Shown piece after piece: positions 17,882 to 26,013 of a stretch of 64,000 nt of DNA; the first letter of the stretch is position 1, and each line of letters opens with the position of its first letter. This stretch comes from CAWCKS01 sp963763485. Its GTDB lineage: Bacteria; Pseudomonadota; Alphaproteobacteria; Rhizobiales; Xanthobacteraceae. The position numbers and the translations under genes are program-made. Under the pieces are notes generated by a model, which had not been told where the DNA came from, made no database searches, and saw only the letters and a list, made by a program, of their open reading frames with translations. The DNA lies in assembly GCA_963763485.1 (NCBI GenBank), contig CAVXOW010000006.1, positions 1,116,001 to 1,180,000 of the forward strand, written 5' to 3'.

Positions 17882-18397
17882 TCAAAGCTTCCGGCTGTCG
17901 TAGGCCCAATGCAATAGCGCCTGACGCTGTCGCGGCCGACAGGCCGGGTCGCCGGGCTCACAGTTCCGTCTGATTTGCGCGACGTGCCGGCGGATCGCCT
18001 TCCAGCGCTTGATCTGGCGCTCGTCCTCTTCAGACAAGCGGCGGCCCATGTAGTAGCGGCAGTACCACTGGAACCAGCCGCGCGGATCGGCGGGATGGAT
18101 CCAGCCCTTGTCGCGCCACACCGACAGCGGCTGGCTGGCGTTCACACGAAAGAGATTCAGCGAGCAATCGCGATGCTTCTGCGCGAGCCTGGCCCTTGTG
18201 AACCAGTTCGCCGGAAATTCCTTGCGGCAGTCGGTCATGTACTTCCCGCAGAACACGCCGAGCGCCAGCATTTGTCTCGGCGTGAGTTCCGGACGGAAGT
18301 CCGGATGGAAGTTCCGGCCGATGGGTGCGACTAAAGTATAGCGATAGCCGCGCTGCATCTTGTCGTTGACCAGGACCTGCTTGAATCGCTTTGCCAT
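17882..18397 (-). CDS. Conserved hypothetical protein, Trp/Tyr-rich
   Basis: A 171-residue basic protein. Conserved-looking stretches are LTPRQMLALGVFCGKYMTDC, KEFPANWF, NASQPLSVWRDKGWIHPADP and WFQWYCRYYMGRRL. I recall homologues with the same blocks in Bradyrhizobium and elsewhere, without assigned function. The tail has two Cys spaced as NCEPGDPAC. It heads a two-gene minus-strand unit with the 49-residue basic protein and is divergent from the MFS transporter gene. Confidence 0.75.
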   Translation of the reverse strand: MAKRFKQVLVNDKMQRGYRYTLVAPIGRNFHPDFRPELTPRQMLALGVFCGKYMTDCRKEFPANWFTRARLAQKHRDCSLNLFRVNASQPLSVWRDKGWIHPADPRGWFQWYCRYYMGRRLSEEDERQIKRWKAIRRHVAQIRRNCEPGDPACRPRQRQALLHWAYDSRKL

Positions 18398-18501
18398 GTG
18401 AACAGCGTAGCGGCTTTGCCCGATCGCGAAAGAGCTGCGATCTGCACACGCAATCGCAGCGCAACAATCTCGCTGGACGGCGACGCGCTTGGATCACGAT
18501 T

Positions 18502-18517
18502 GCAGGTTGGATAACCT
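18502..18517. promoter_or_regulatory. Candidate operator upstream of the MFS gene
   Basis: CAGGTTGGATAACCTG contains perfect inverted 6-bp arms (CAGGTT / AACCTG) around a four-base centre. It lies about 65 bases before the MFS transporter start, between divergent genes. This is the right place for a regulator site, but no regulator is known. Confidence 0.3.
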
Positions 18518-18582
18518 GATACCGCCAAGGGCCGACAAGAGCCCGAGTCGCAAGGGGACTGGAAACGGGATGGGAGAGTTCA

Positions 18583-19911
18583 ATGTCGACAACAACAGTC
18601 GATTCCGGCGCGCTATCCGACGCTGATCACAGCGCGCAACTTCGCAAGGCGGTCATCGCCTCGACAATCGGCACCACGATCGAGTGGTACGATTTCTTCA
18701 TCTACGGCACCGCCGCCGGCCTCGTCTTTGGCAAGCAGTTTTTTCCAAACGAAGATCCGCTGACCGGCGTGCTGCTTGCCTTCGGTACCTATTTCGTCGG
18801 CTTTGTCGGCCGGCCGATCGGGGCTGCGATCTTCGGTCACTACGGCGACCGCATCGGCCGCAAGGCCACGCTGATCGCCACGCTGCTGCTGATGGGCATC
18901 GCGACGTTTCTGATCGCCTTCGTGCCGACCTACGCATCAATCGGCATCTGGGGCGCTATCATCCTGACGGTGCTGCGCCTGATCCAGGGCATTGGGGTTG
19001 GCGGCGAATGGGGGGGCTCCGTGCTACTCGCGATGGAGTGGTCGCGCACCCACGGCCAGCGCGGCCTGGTTGCATCGTGGCCGCAATTCGGCGTGCCATG
19101 CGGCCTGTTCCTGTCGAACCTCGCAATCCTTGCCTTCAGTACGTGGTACGGCGACGCGTTCGCCACCTGGGGCTGGCGGATTCCGTTCGCGCTCTCGATC
19201 ATCCTGGTCGCGGTCGGCCTGTGGATTCGCCTTGGCATCCTCGAGACGCCGGTGTTCGCGCAGCTCATCAAGGATGACCGGATCGAGAAGGCCCCGCTGA
19301 TCGAAGTGCTCAAGCGGCAGCCGAAGGAAATCATCCTGTCGGCGTTGATCCGGATGTCTGAGCAGGCGCCATTCTATATCTTCACGGCGTTCATATTCGC
19401 TTATGCGGTGGGCACGCTGAAGATGTCCCGCGACCTGATCCTGACTGCGGTGCTGGTCGCCGCGTGCGTGTCGTTCGTCACCATTCCGCTGTCGGGGCAT
19501 ATCTCCGATCGCATCGGCCGCAGGAATATGTACATCGCCGGCGTCGTCGTGACCGGCCTGTTCGGCTTCCTGTACTTCGGCATGGTTGACACCGCGATCC
19601 CGTCGGCCGTGTTCATCGCGATCGTGCTGTCATTGATTCCGCACGACATGCAGTACGGCCCGCAGGCGGCGTTGATCGCGGAAGCCTTCACGCCGCGGCT
19701 GCGTTACAGCGGCGCGTCGCTCGGCTACCAGATGGCGTCGATCATCGCCGGCGGGCCGGCACCGCTGATCGCAACCGCGCTGTTTGCGGCCTATCACTCC
19801 GGCTATGCGATTGCGATCTACATCGCTGGTTGCGCGGTGATCAGCTTGGTCGCGGTGATGTTCATGCCTGACTACACCGGCCAGAACATTTCCGCCGAAT
19901 ACGACGACTGA
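18583..19911 (+). CDS. MHS-family MFS transporter (metabolite:proton symporter)
   Basis: A 442-residue, twelve-helix transporter. The opening IEWYDFFIYGTAAG, the FGHYGDRIGRKATL loop between helices 2 and 3 and the repeated HISDRIGRRNMY loop after helix 8 are signatures of the metabolite:H+ symporter (ShiA/KgtP/ProP-like) family. Substrates are usually small organic acids or osmolytes; this one is not predictable. GGGAG is placed well before ATG 18583. A strong terminator hairpin follows at 19931-19964. Confidence 0.9.
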   Translation: MSTTTVDSGALSDADHSAQLRKAVIASTIGTTIEWYDFFIYGTAAGLVFGKQFFPNEDPLTGVLLAFGTYFVGFVGRPIGAAIFGHYGDRIGRKATLIATLLLMGIATFLIAFVPTYASIGIWGAIILTVLRLIQGIGVGGEWGGSVLLAMEWSRTHGQRGLVASWPQFGVPCGLFLSNLAILAFSTWYGDAFATWGWRIPFALSIILVAVGLWIRLGILETPVFAQLIKDDRIEKAPLIEVLKRQPKEIILSALIRMSEQAPFYIFTAFIFAYAVGTLKMSRDLILTAVLVAACVSFVTIPLSGHISDRIGRRNMYIAGVVVTGLFGFLYFGMVDTAIPSAVFIAIVLSLIPHDMQYGPQAALIAEAFTPRLRYSGASLGYQMASIIAGGPAPLIATALFAAYHSGYAIAIYIAGCAVISLVAVMFMPDYTGQNISAEYDD

Positions 19912-19930
19912 CAGCGACGCGACCGATCGA

Positions 19931-19964
19931 ACAAGGGGCTGAAGCGAGAGCTTCAGCCCCTTGT
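19931..19964. terminator. Strong bidirectional terminator hairpin
   Basis: ACAAGGGGCTGAAGC (19931-19945) pairs perfectly over 15 bases with its complement at 19950-19964 around a GAGA tetraloop. It ends in TTGTCGTTTC on the plus side. It lies 20 bases after the MFS stop, and its distal arm overlaps the last codons of the convergent DUF1330 gene, so it can end transcripts from both sides. Confidence 0.8.
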
Positions 19965-20282
19965 CGTTTCGCGCGTCTCCAGATCCGGACTGTCGGCAAA
20001 TCCCTGCAGCAGCAGCGACACGGTCTCTGCGCCCGCCATGCGATCGACGGCGATGCGCTGATAGGCTTCGGAACTCTCCCATTCACGAAACGCCGCTTCG
20101 TCGGGAAACCAGATCAGCACCACCTTGTCATGCTGCCAGGCGCCTTCGAGCACCCGCGGCGCTTCGTCGGCCACCAACAGCCGCCCCTTGAAGGGGCGCA
20201 TCACTTCGAAGAACTGCGCCTGGTAGCGCCGGTAGGCGGCCACATCCCTGAACTTGAGTTGCGCCAGTACGTAGCAGCTCAT
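19953..20282 (-). CDS. DUF1330 family protein
   Basis: A 109-residue protein of the dimeric alpha/beta-barrel DUF1330 family. It starts MSCYVLAQLKFRDVAAYRRY and has FKGRLLVADEAPRVLEGAW, KVVLIWFPDEAAFREW and SEAYQRIAVDR in the usual order. Function unknown. The 3' end lies inside the 19931-19964 terminator. The gene is divergent from the HTH-RibBX fusion gene, sharing the AT-rich region with two TATTTCGAATA motifs. Confidence 0.9.
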   Translation of the reverse strand: MSCYVLAQLKFRDVAAYRRYQAQFFEVMRPFKGRLLVADEAPRVLEGAWQHDKVVLIWFPDEAAFREWESSEAYQRIAVDRMAGAETVSLLLQGFADSPDLETRETTRG

Positions 20283-20301
20283 CGCCGACCTCTCTTTTGA
20301 C

Positions 20302-20353
20302 TATTTCGAATATATCAACTCTTGAGACTTGTCTATTTCGTTTATTTCGAATA
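20302..20353. promoter_or_regulatory. Paired near-palindromic motifs, candidate operators
   Basis: TATTTCGAATA occurs at 20302-20312 and again at 20343-20353, 41 bases apart (about four helical turns). A half-site, CTATTTCG, lies at 20333-20340. The core TTCGAA is palindromic, and the first copy is flanked by TTGA and TCAA arms. The region is markedly AT-rich and lies between DUF1330 and the gene for a protein with an N-terminal DNA-binding domain, so autoregulation is an attractive inference. Confidence 0.45.
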
Positions 20354-20376
20354 ATCGTCAGGTGGGAGCATCCGGA

Positions 20377-21927
20377 ATGGCAGTTTCAGCCGAATCCAGC
20401 GTGATTGCTGCGCCCAGTGCCGAGGAAACCGGGTTGGCGCTGGCCGCGTCGCACGCGCTCGCCTCCGGCGGGTCTCGCAAGGGCCGGGCTTCGATCTCGT
20501 TCGGGGGTGATGCGGCTTCGCCCCTACCCGACGCCGCGTTCCGCCTGCTGGTCGAGATCCTCAACCAGATGGCGCGTGGCCATGTCGTCACGGTCTCGGC
20601 GATCGAAGCCGAACTCACGACGCAGCAGGCGGCCGAGTTGCTCGGCGTTTCGCGCCCGCACCTCGTCAAGCTCCTGGAGCAGGGCGTGCTGCCATTCCGC
20701 AAAGTCGGCGCGCACCGGCGCGTCAAATTCTCCGACCTCGCCGCCTATCGCTCCGGCGGCGCGTCCAACAACAACGAGCCCTTCATGAAGCTGGATTCGA
20801 TCGATGACGCCATTCGCGCAATCGCCAATGGCGAGATGATCATTGTGGTCGACGACGACGACCGCGAGAACGAGGGCGACCTCATCCTGGCCGCGTCGAA
20901 GGCGACGCCGCAGCAGGTCGCGTTCATGGTGCGTCACACCAGCGGCATCCTGTGTGCGCCGCTCACCGCCGAGCGCGCCAAGGAGCTCAACCTCGAGCCG
21001 ATGGTGCGCGACAACAATGCTCCTTTGCGCACGGCATTCACGGTTTCGGTCGACTATCGCGAGGGCCTGACCACCGGCATCTCGGCCGATGAGCGCACCA
21101 ACACGGTGCGCGCGCTTGCCAACGGCAACGTCATCGCGTCGGATTTCGTGCGGCCCGGCCACGTCTTCCCGCTGATCGCCCATGAGGGCGGCGTGCTCTT
21201 GCGCTCGGGCCACACCGAGGCTGCGACCGACTTGACGACGCTGGCCGGTCTGCCCGCCGTCGGCCTGCTCGGCGAGCTCGTCAACGACGACGGCAGCGTC
21301 AAGCGCCTGCCTGAGCTGATCGCCTTCGGCAAGGAGCACAAGCTGAAGATCGTCTCGATCGCCGACCTGATCGCCTACCGCCGCACCCGCGAACGGCTGG
21401 TCGAGCGCGTGCAAGAATTCGAGATCGACACCGAGATCGGCCCGGCTCGCGCCATCGCCTACGCCACCCCGTTCGACAGCGTGCAACACCTCGCGCTGAT
21501 CTTCGGCGACGTCGCGCGTGCCAAGGCGCCGCCGGTCCGCATCCATCGCCAGGAGATCGTCAACGACGTGTTCGCGCGCCGCAAGAGCGGCGAGACGCTG
21601 ATTTCGCTGGCGCTGGCCGAGATCAAGAAACAGGGCGCGGGCGTCGTGGTCTACCTGCGCGAAGGCGCCGCCGGCGTGCAGCCGGCGCCGCACGGAACGC
21701 GCAGCGGACGTAGCGAGAAGCCGACCGCAAGCGAGAGCAAGCGCGAGCGGATGTGGCGCGAGGTCGGCATCGGCGCACAGATCCTGAAGGATCTTGGCCT
21801 GCAGTCGATCACGCTGCTGTCCCCGCACAAGCTCGACTATGTCGGGCTCGCCGGCTTCGACATCGAGATCGCGGCGACGCAGCTCATCGGCGATGAAGCG
21901 CGGCAGCCGGTTTCGGCGCGCGGCTGA
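20377..21927 (+). CDS. ribB: Fusion of excisionase/antitoxin-like HTH with RibBX-type DHBP synthase
   Basis: A 516-residue protein in one uninterrupted frame. Residues of about 50-125 resemble excisionase-type antitoxins: LPDAAFRLLVEILNQMA, then the HTH TTQQAAELLGVSRPHLVKLL and VLPFRKVGAHRRVKFSDLAAYR. A short Gly/Asn linker leads to Met137, where DHBP synthase begins. Its catalytic motifs DDDDRENEGDL, RHTSGILCAPLT and RPGHVFPLIAHEGGVL are intact, so it should make 3,4-dihydroxy-2-butanone 4-phosphate for riboflavin. The C-terminal part resembles GTP cyclohydrolase II but lacks its zinc cysteines, as in RibBX proteins. GGTGGGA precedes ATG 20377; ATG 20785 could start RibBX alone but has no good Shine-Dalgarno site. 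Confidence 0.85.
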   Translation: MAVSAESSVIAAPSAEETGLALAASHALASGGSRKGRASISFGGDAASPLPDAAFRLLVEILNQMARGHVVTVSAIEAELTTQQAAELLGVSRPHLVKLLEQGVLPFRKVGAHRRVKFSDLAAYRSGGASNNNEPFMKLDSIDDAIRAIANGEMIIVVDDDDRENEGDLILAASKATPQQVAFMVRHTSGILCAPLTAERAKELNLEPMVRDNNAPLRTAFTVSVDYREGLTTGISADERTNTVRALANGNVIASDFVRPGHVFPLIAHEGGVLLRSGHTEAATDLTTLAGLPAVGLLGELVNDDGSVKRLPELIAFGKEHKLKIVSIADLIAYRRTRERLVERVQEFEIDTEIGPARAIAYATPFDSVQHLALIFGDVARAKAPPVRIHRQEIVNDVFARRKSGETLISLALAEIKKQGAGVVVYLREGAAGVQPAPHGTRSGRSEKPTASESKRERMWREVGIGAQILKDLGLQSITLLSPHKLDYVGLAGFDIEIAATQLIGDEARQPVSARG

Positions 21928-21940
21928 GCGGACTTGGGCC

Positions 21941-22696
21941 TCAACCGCCGCGCAGCACGCGGGCTGCCGCAACCGCCGTCTCCTCGCCGATCCAGTTGCC
22001 GTGCAAGGGATCGCTCGCCCCCTGCGCGCGCTCGATTTCGGCGAGTGCCTCGTGGCGCAACTGCCGCTTGATCCTGCCGTAGCTTTGCCGTGGCGCTGCC
22101 GCGAACTCGCGCGCCAGCGCCTTGCTTCGCGCAAGTACCTGGCCGGCCGTCTGCAACTCGTCGACAATGCCGAGCGCCAGCGCGCGGGAGGGATCATGGT
22201 TCTTGCCGCCGAGCACAAGCTCGCGCTTTGTGGCCGCCGGCAACTCCGCCTTCACGACCGCCATCGCGGCGACCGGAAACGGCACGCCTGCGCGCACCTC
22301 GGTGAGGCCGAACAGTGCTCCCTCGCTGACCGCGACCCGGATGTCGCAGGCGAGCGCAAGGACCAGCCCTCCGGCGATCGCATGGCCGTTGACGGCCGCA
22401 ACGGTCGGGATCGGTAATGCGTAGAGCCGGTACAGCGCCTGATTGAGAACCCGCAACAGCTCGTTCTGCTGCACGCGACCATAGGTCGGCACCAGCTTTA
22501 GATCGAGGCCTGCGGAAAACGCCTTTCCCGCCCCGGTCAGCACCATCGCGGCAACATCGGCTCGCTGCTCGATCTCGTTCAACGTCCGCCCCAACTGCTC
22601 GAGCAAGGCGATGTCGATCGCATTGGCCGGCGGCCGCCGCATCGAGACAATGGCGATCCCCTCCTCCACATCGGTCGCAATCCAGCTCTGCATCAT
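21941..22696 (-). CDS. Enoyl-CoA hydratase/isomerase family protein
   Basis: A 251-residue crotonase-fold protein. The first oxyanion-hole region is GAGKAFSAGLDLK (about residue 58) and the second AVNGHAIAGGLVLALACD (about 100), with LTEVRAGVPFP after it. The usual catalytic Glu position near this last block reads E-V-R-A-G-V. The substrate is an acyl-CoA of unknown type. It faces a second enoyl-CoA hydratase gene across a 91-base promoter region and is convergent with the RibBX fusion gene, 13 bases apart. Confidence 0.88.
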   Translation of the reverse strand: MMQSWIATDVEEGIAIVSMRRPPANAIDIALLEQLGRTLNEIEQRADVAAMVLTGAGKAFSAGLDLKLVPTYGRVQQNELLRVLNQALYRLYALPIPTVAAVNGHAIAGGLVLALACDIRVAVSEGALFGLTEVRAGVPFPVAAMAVVKAELPAATKRELVLGGKNHDPSRALALGIVDELQTAGQVLARSKALAREFAAAPRQSYGRIKRQLRHEALAEIERAQGASDPLHGNWIGEETAVAAARVLRGG

Positions 22697-22708
22697 CGTT
22701 CTCCCGGT

Positions 22709-22737
22709 TGACCGTCCGGCCCCTTCTCCATAATATA
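22709..22737 (+). promoter_or_regulatory. Sigma70-type promoter for the second enoyl-CoA hydratase
   Basis: TTGACC at 22709-22714 and TAATAT at 22732-22737 are separated by 17 bases, close to consensus. Transcription would begin near 22744, giving a leader of about 44 bases to ATG 22788. Confidence 0.5.
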
Positions 22738-22787
22738 CTTCACATATGAACTATTGGCAAATCGAGCTGTTCGGAGAAGCCAAACAA

Positions 22788-23516
22788 ATGACAAACCCTG
22801 CGACCTACATCCGCACCGGTCCGATCGCGCGGATCGTGCTCGATGACGGCAAGGTCAACGTGATGTCGGTCGCCATGCTGACCGCGCTGCACGAGGCGTT
22901 CGACCAGGCCGCACAGGATGGCGCCACCGTTATCCTGACCGGCCGTGGCAAGACCTTCTCGGCCGGATTTGACCTCAAGGTGTTTTCCGATGGCAGCGCC
23001 AACGAGAACTACGCCATGCTGAAATCAGGCGCCGAGCTGGCGTACCGGCTGCTCTCGTTTCCGACGCCCGTCGTTGCCGCGTGCAACGGCCATGCCTTGC
23101 CGATGGGCGCGTTTCTGTTGATGTCCTCCGATGTCCGTATTGCGGCCGAGGACACTTACGGCATCGGCATGAATGAGGTCGCGATCAAGCTGACGGTGCC
23201 GCGATTTGCCGTCGAGGTCGCGCGGGCGCGGCTGACCCCGGCCTATTTCAACCGCGCGCTGACCACGGGCCAAATGTTCACCCCGTCTGAGGCTGCCGCT
23301 GCCGGCTTTGTCGACTGGACGGTGCCCGCTTCCGAGCTTGACGCGGTGGCAACGCGCACGGCCGAGGCGTTGTGCAAGATCGACCTGGCTTCGCATCATG
23401 CAACCAAGCTCCGGGCGCGCGAACCCGCGCTGAAGGCGATCCGCGCCGCGATCGATAGCGACATCACGCTTGCTCTCGCGGAGCAGCGCGTCGCAGCACG
23501 AAAAGCTGCCGCCTGA
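22788..23516 (+). CDS. Enoyl-CoA hydratase/isomerase family protein
   Basis: A 242-residue crotonase-fold protein starting MTNPATYIRTGPIARIVLDDGK. Oxyanion-hole segments TGRGKTFSAGFDLKVFSDG and ACNGHALPMGAFLLMSSD are present, but the position after GMNEVAIKLTVP lacks the usual catalytic Glu. It may therefore be an isomerase, thioesterase-like or other crotonase rather than a true hydratase. CGGAGAA precedes ATG 22788. The in-frame ATG at 22746 lies next to the promoter's predicted start and is rejected. A MarR regulator gene follows convergently. Confidence 0.87.
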   Translation: MTNPATYIRTGPIARIVLDDGKVNVMSVAMLTALHEAFDQAAQDGATVILTGRGKTFSAGFDLKVFSDGSANENYAMLKSGAELAYRLLSFPTPVVAACNGHALPMGAFLLMSSDVRIAAEDTYGIGMNEVAIKLTVPRFAVEVARARLTPAYFNRALTTGQMFTPSEAAAAGFVDWTVPASELDAVATRTAEALCKIDLASHHATKLRAREPALKAIRAAIDSDITLALAEQRVAARKAAA

Positions 23517-23522
23517 GGCGCG

Positions 23523-23951
23523 TCAAAACCGCTGCAGGATTTCGTTGAGGAACCGTGCGACCGTTGCGATCTCGCGGTCCGAAAACTCCTGCATCAGGCG
23601 CGCGTTGAGCTTTGCCAGGATCGGCCGCGCCGCGACAGCCTTGGACAACCCGAGCGGCGTCGCATAGACATGCGCGACGCGGCCGTCCTGTTCGGAGAGT
23701 TCGCGGCGGACCAGCCCGGCCTCTTCCATCCGGCCGATCAGGGCGGTGATCGCCGAGGCGTTGATCCCCATTGCGTCGCTGATGTCCTTCAGCATCGCGC
23801 CCGGGTGCTGCTCCAGCATCCACAGGACACCGAGCTGGGTGTTGCTGACGCCGAGCGCATCCTTGTAGGCCGCATCGGTCGATTTCATCAGCCGATGCTG
23901 GGCGATCGACATCAGGTGAAACAGGCGCGGGCGCGGCTTCTTCGACGGCAT
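23523..23951 (-). CDS. MarR-family transcriptional regulator
   Basis: A 142-residue regulator. The winged helix-turn-helix is visible at about residues 50-105: MLKDISDAMGINASAITALI and GRMEEAGLVRRELSEQDGR, with wing residues HVYATPLG. N- and C-terminal helices form the dimer interface. It is convergent with the enoyl-CoA hydratase at 22788-23516, only 6 bases away, which makes that pathway the likely target, though no operator is proven. Confidence 0.88.
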   Translation of the reverse strand: MPSKKPRPRLFHLMSIAQHRLMKSTDAAYKDALGVSNTQLGVLWMLEQHPGAMLKDISDAMGINASAITALIGRMEEAGLVRRELSEQDGRVAHVYATPLGLSKAVAARPILAKLNARLMQEFSDREIATVARFLNEILQRF

Positions 23952-24107
23952 TGGATGGGTGGCGGCGGGGCAAGTGATGCGCAGGAGCGGGTCGGAGTTA
24001 GAGCATATCGCGCACGCGGTTGAAACCTGAGAGTTGTCGACAGGCAGATTTTGCAGTCGAAGAACGACGGTCTATTTTGTGCAGGATATGTTGAGAGGCC
24101 CCGCGGT

Positions 24108-25046
24108 ATGCACGTCCTGAAAGAGACCCATCTCGACTTCCTTGGTCCGAGAAAAGTCGGCAAGGTGCGCGACATCTACGAGCAGCCGGATCGGCTGATT
24201 CTCGTGACCACCGACCGGCACTCGTCGTTCGACCGCATCATTGCCCACGTGCCGCACAAGGGCCAGGTGCTGAACGAGATCAGCGCGTTCTGGTTCGGCA
24301 AGACCACAGATATCGTGGCGAACCATGTCATCGCCGTTCCCGATCCGAACGTCACCGTGGGCCGGAAGTGCAAGGTGATTCCGGTCGAGGCCGTGGTGCG
24401 TGGCTACATCACCGGCGTCACCGACACCTCGCTGTGGACGCATTACAGCAGGGGGCGCCGCGACTTCGGCAACTTCGCGCTGCCCGATGGGCTGAAGAAA
24501 AATCAGCGGCTCGACAGGCCCGTGTTCACGCCGTCGACCAAGCAGGACACTCATGACCGCACCATGTCGCCGCAGGAGATCGTCGCCGAAGGCTTTGCCA
24601 CGCGCGAGCTGATCGACAAGATCGAACGCACCGCGCTTGCACTTTACGCTCGCGGTGCGGAGATCGCGGCGGCCCAGGGCCTGATCCTGGTCGATACCAA
24701 GTACGAGTTCGGCCTCGACGACAAAGACGAGTTGGTGCTGATCGACGAGATCCACACGCCAAACTCCTCGCGCTACTGGCAGGCCGACAGCTTCGAGAGC
24801 CGCTTCCGCGCCAGCCAGGAGCCGGATTATTTCGACAAGGAATTTTTGCGGCTGTGGTTCAAGGAGCACTCCGATCCGTACAAGGACGCGGTGCTGCCGG
24901 AGGCCCCGGCCGAACTTGTCGAAGAGCTGTCGCGGCGTTACGTGCGCATGTACGAGCAGATCACCGGTGCGCGGTTCGTGCCCGCCGAGCAGCCGGCGGA
25001 GCCGCGGATCGCCCGCGCGCTGCGGCGTTACGCCGGCGCGGCTTAG
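24108..25046 (+). CDS. purC: Phosphoribosylaminoimidazole-succinocarboxamide synthase
   Basis: A 312-residue SAICAR synthetase, the longer fungal/proteobacterial form. It joins CAIR and aspartate using ATP in purine synthesis in the cytoplasm. Visible motifs are GPRKVGKVRDIYE near the N-terminus, TDRHSSFDRIIAHVPHKG, VIPVEAVVRGYITG, and the nucleotide-site region VDTKYEFGLDDKDELVLIDE. HTPNSSRYW follows. The start at 24108 follows GAGAGG; the longer frame to 24051 is rejected. It is apparently monocistronic. Confidence 0.95.
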   Translation: MHVLKETHLDFLGPRKVGKVRDIYEQPDRLILVTTDRHSSFDRIIAHVPHKGQVLNEISAFWFGKTTDIVANHVIAVPDPNVTVGRKCKVIPVEAVVRGYITGVTDTSLWTHYSRGRRDFGNFALPDGLKKNQRLDRPVFTPSTKQDTHDRTMSPQEIVAEGFATRELIDKIERTALALYARGAEIAAAQGLILVDTKYEFGLDDKDELVLIDEIHTPNSSRYWQADSFESRFRASQEPDYFDKEFLRLWFKEHSDPYKDAVLPEAPAELVEELSRRYVRMYEQITGARFVPAEQPAEPRIARALRRYAGAA

Positions 25047-25123
25047 GAACTGCCCCTGCAGGCCCGCCAGCCCCGCCTGCGGATTCCGCTTGATTCCAAT
25101 ATAATGGACGCTACGATACATAT

Positions 25124-25708
25124 ATGGGAATGGTCCAGCCGATCGCTGATGATATCGACCAGCGCCTCGGCGCGCGCATTCGTGACCTGCGCGCGGGGCG
25201 CGGGCTGACGCTCGACGGTCTCGCCGAAGCCGCGGGCGTCAGCCGCGCCATGCTGTCGCGGATCGAGCGCGGCGAGTCCTCACCGACCGCGCAGCTCCTG
25301 AACAAGGTGTGCGACGGACTCGGCATCACGCTCTCCTCCTTGTTCGCCGAGCCGGCCGCGAGCCCGCTGGCGCGCCACCGGGATCAGCCGACCTGGCGCG
25401 ATCCAGCGACGCGCTATCTTCGCCGCAGCGTGTCGCCATCAGGCACGGGATCGCCGGTCGATATCATCGAGGTCGAATTTCCGCCGGGCGCGCGGGTGGC
25501 GTTCGATCGCCAGCGCTCGAACGAGGGCGATCAGCACATCTGGGTGCTCGACGGCACGCTGCAGATGCAGGTCGGTGACGATACCTTTCGGCTCGAGTGC
25601 GGCGACTGCCTGATGATGCGGTTCGACCAGCCGATCGTGTTCCACAATCCGACCAAACGCACTGTTCGCTACGCTGTCGTCATCCATAACGGCACGGCGG
25701 TGCGATGA
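25124..25708 (+). CDS. XRE-family regulator with C-terminal cupin domain
   Basis: A 194-residue regulator. The XRE helix-turn-helix spans about residues 15-70 (LRAGRGLTLDGLAEAAGVSR, AMLSRIERGESSPTAQLL). A cupin sensor domain follows at about 110-185 (DIIEVEFPPGARVAF, GDQHIWVLDGTLQMQVGDD). Such regulators bind a small ligand through the cupin and control a neighbouring operon. TATAAT at 25100-25105 lies only about 19 bases before the ATG and there is no Shine-Dalgarno site, so the message may have a very short leader. The next gene overlaps its stop by ATGA, so the two are translationally coupled. Confidence 0.9.
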   Translation: MGMVQPIADDIDQRLGARIRDLRAGRGLTLDGLAEAAGVSRAMLSRIERGESSPTAQLLNKVCDGLGITLSSLFAEPAASPLARHRDQPTWRDPATRYLRRSVSPSGTGSPVDIIEVEFPPGARVAFDRQRSNEGDQHIWVLDGTLQMQVGDDTFRLECGDCLMMRFDQPIVFHNPTKRTVRYAVVIHNGTAVR

Positions 25709-26013
25709 CCGATCGTGAGGATGACAGGACGGATGTTATCACCGGTCACAATGGCGGCCCGCCACTCGACGAGCATCGCCCGGAATGGGGCGACGGCATC
25801 GGCACCTGGTTCTACTGGAAGGCCGCGCACAATCGCGTCTGGAAGAACGTCTCGCGGGACGTCGCCCTGTTCCGGCTCAAGAAAGCCGAGCGGCTCGGCC
25901 TGACCTATGAGGAATACACGCTCGAAATTCTCGAGCGTGGCCGCTATCTGCAGGTCGAAGACCACGAGCGCATCGCAGCGATCAAGAAGGCGCGCAAGTC
26001 GAAGACGCTTTAG
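25705..26013 (+). CDS. Conserved hypothetical protein
   Basis: A 102-residue hydrophilic protein starting MTDREDDRTDVITGHNGGPP. It contains GTWFYWKAAHNRVWKNVSRD and a charged C-terminal half with YEEYTLEILERGRYLQ. The HNGGPPL motif is one I associate with small rhizobial proteins of unknown function. It is coupled to the XRE-cupin regulator gene by an ATGA overlap, so it should be made in step with it. Its 3' end overlaps the convergent SDR gene by four bases. Confidence 0.75.
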   Translation: MTDREDDRTDVITGHNGGPPLDEHRPEWGDGIGTWFYWKAAHNRVWKNVSRDVALFRLKKAERLGLTYEEYTLEILERGRYLQVEDHERIAAIKKARKSKTL

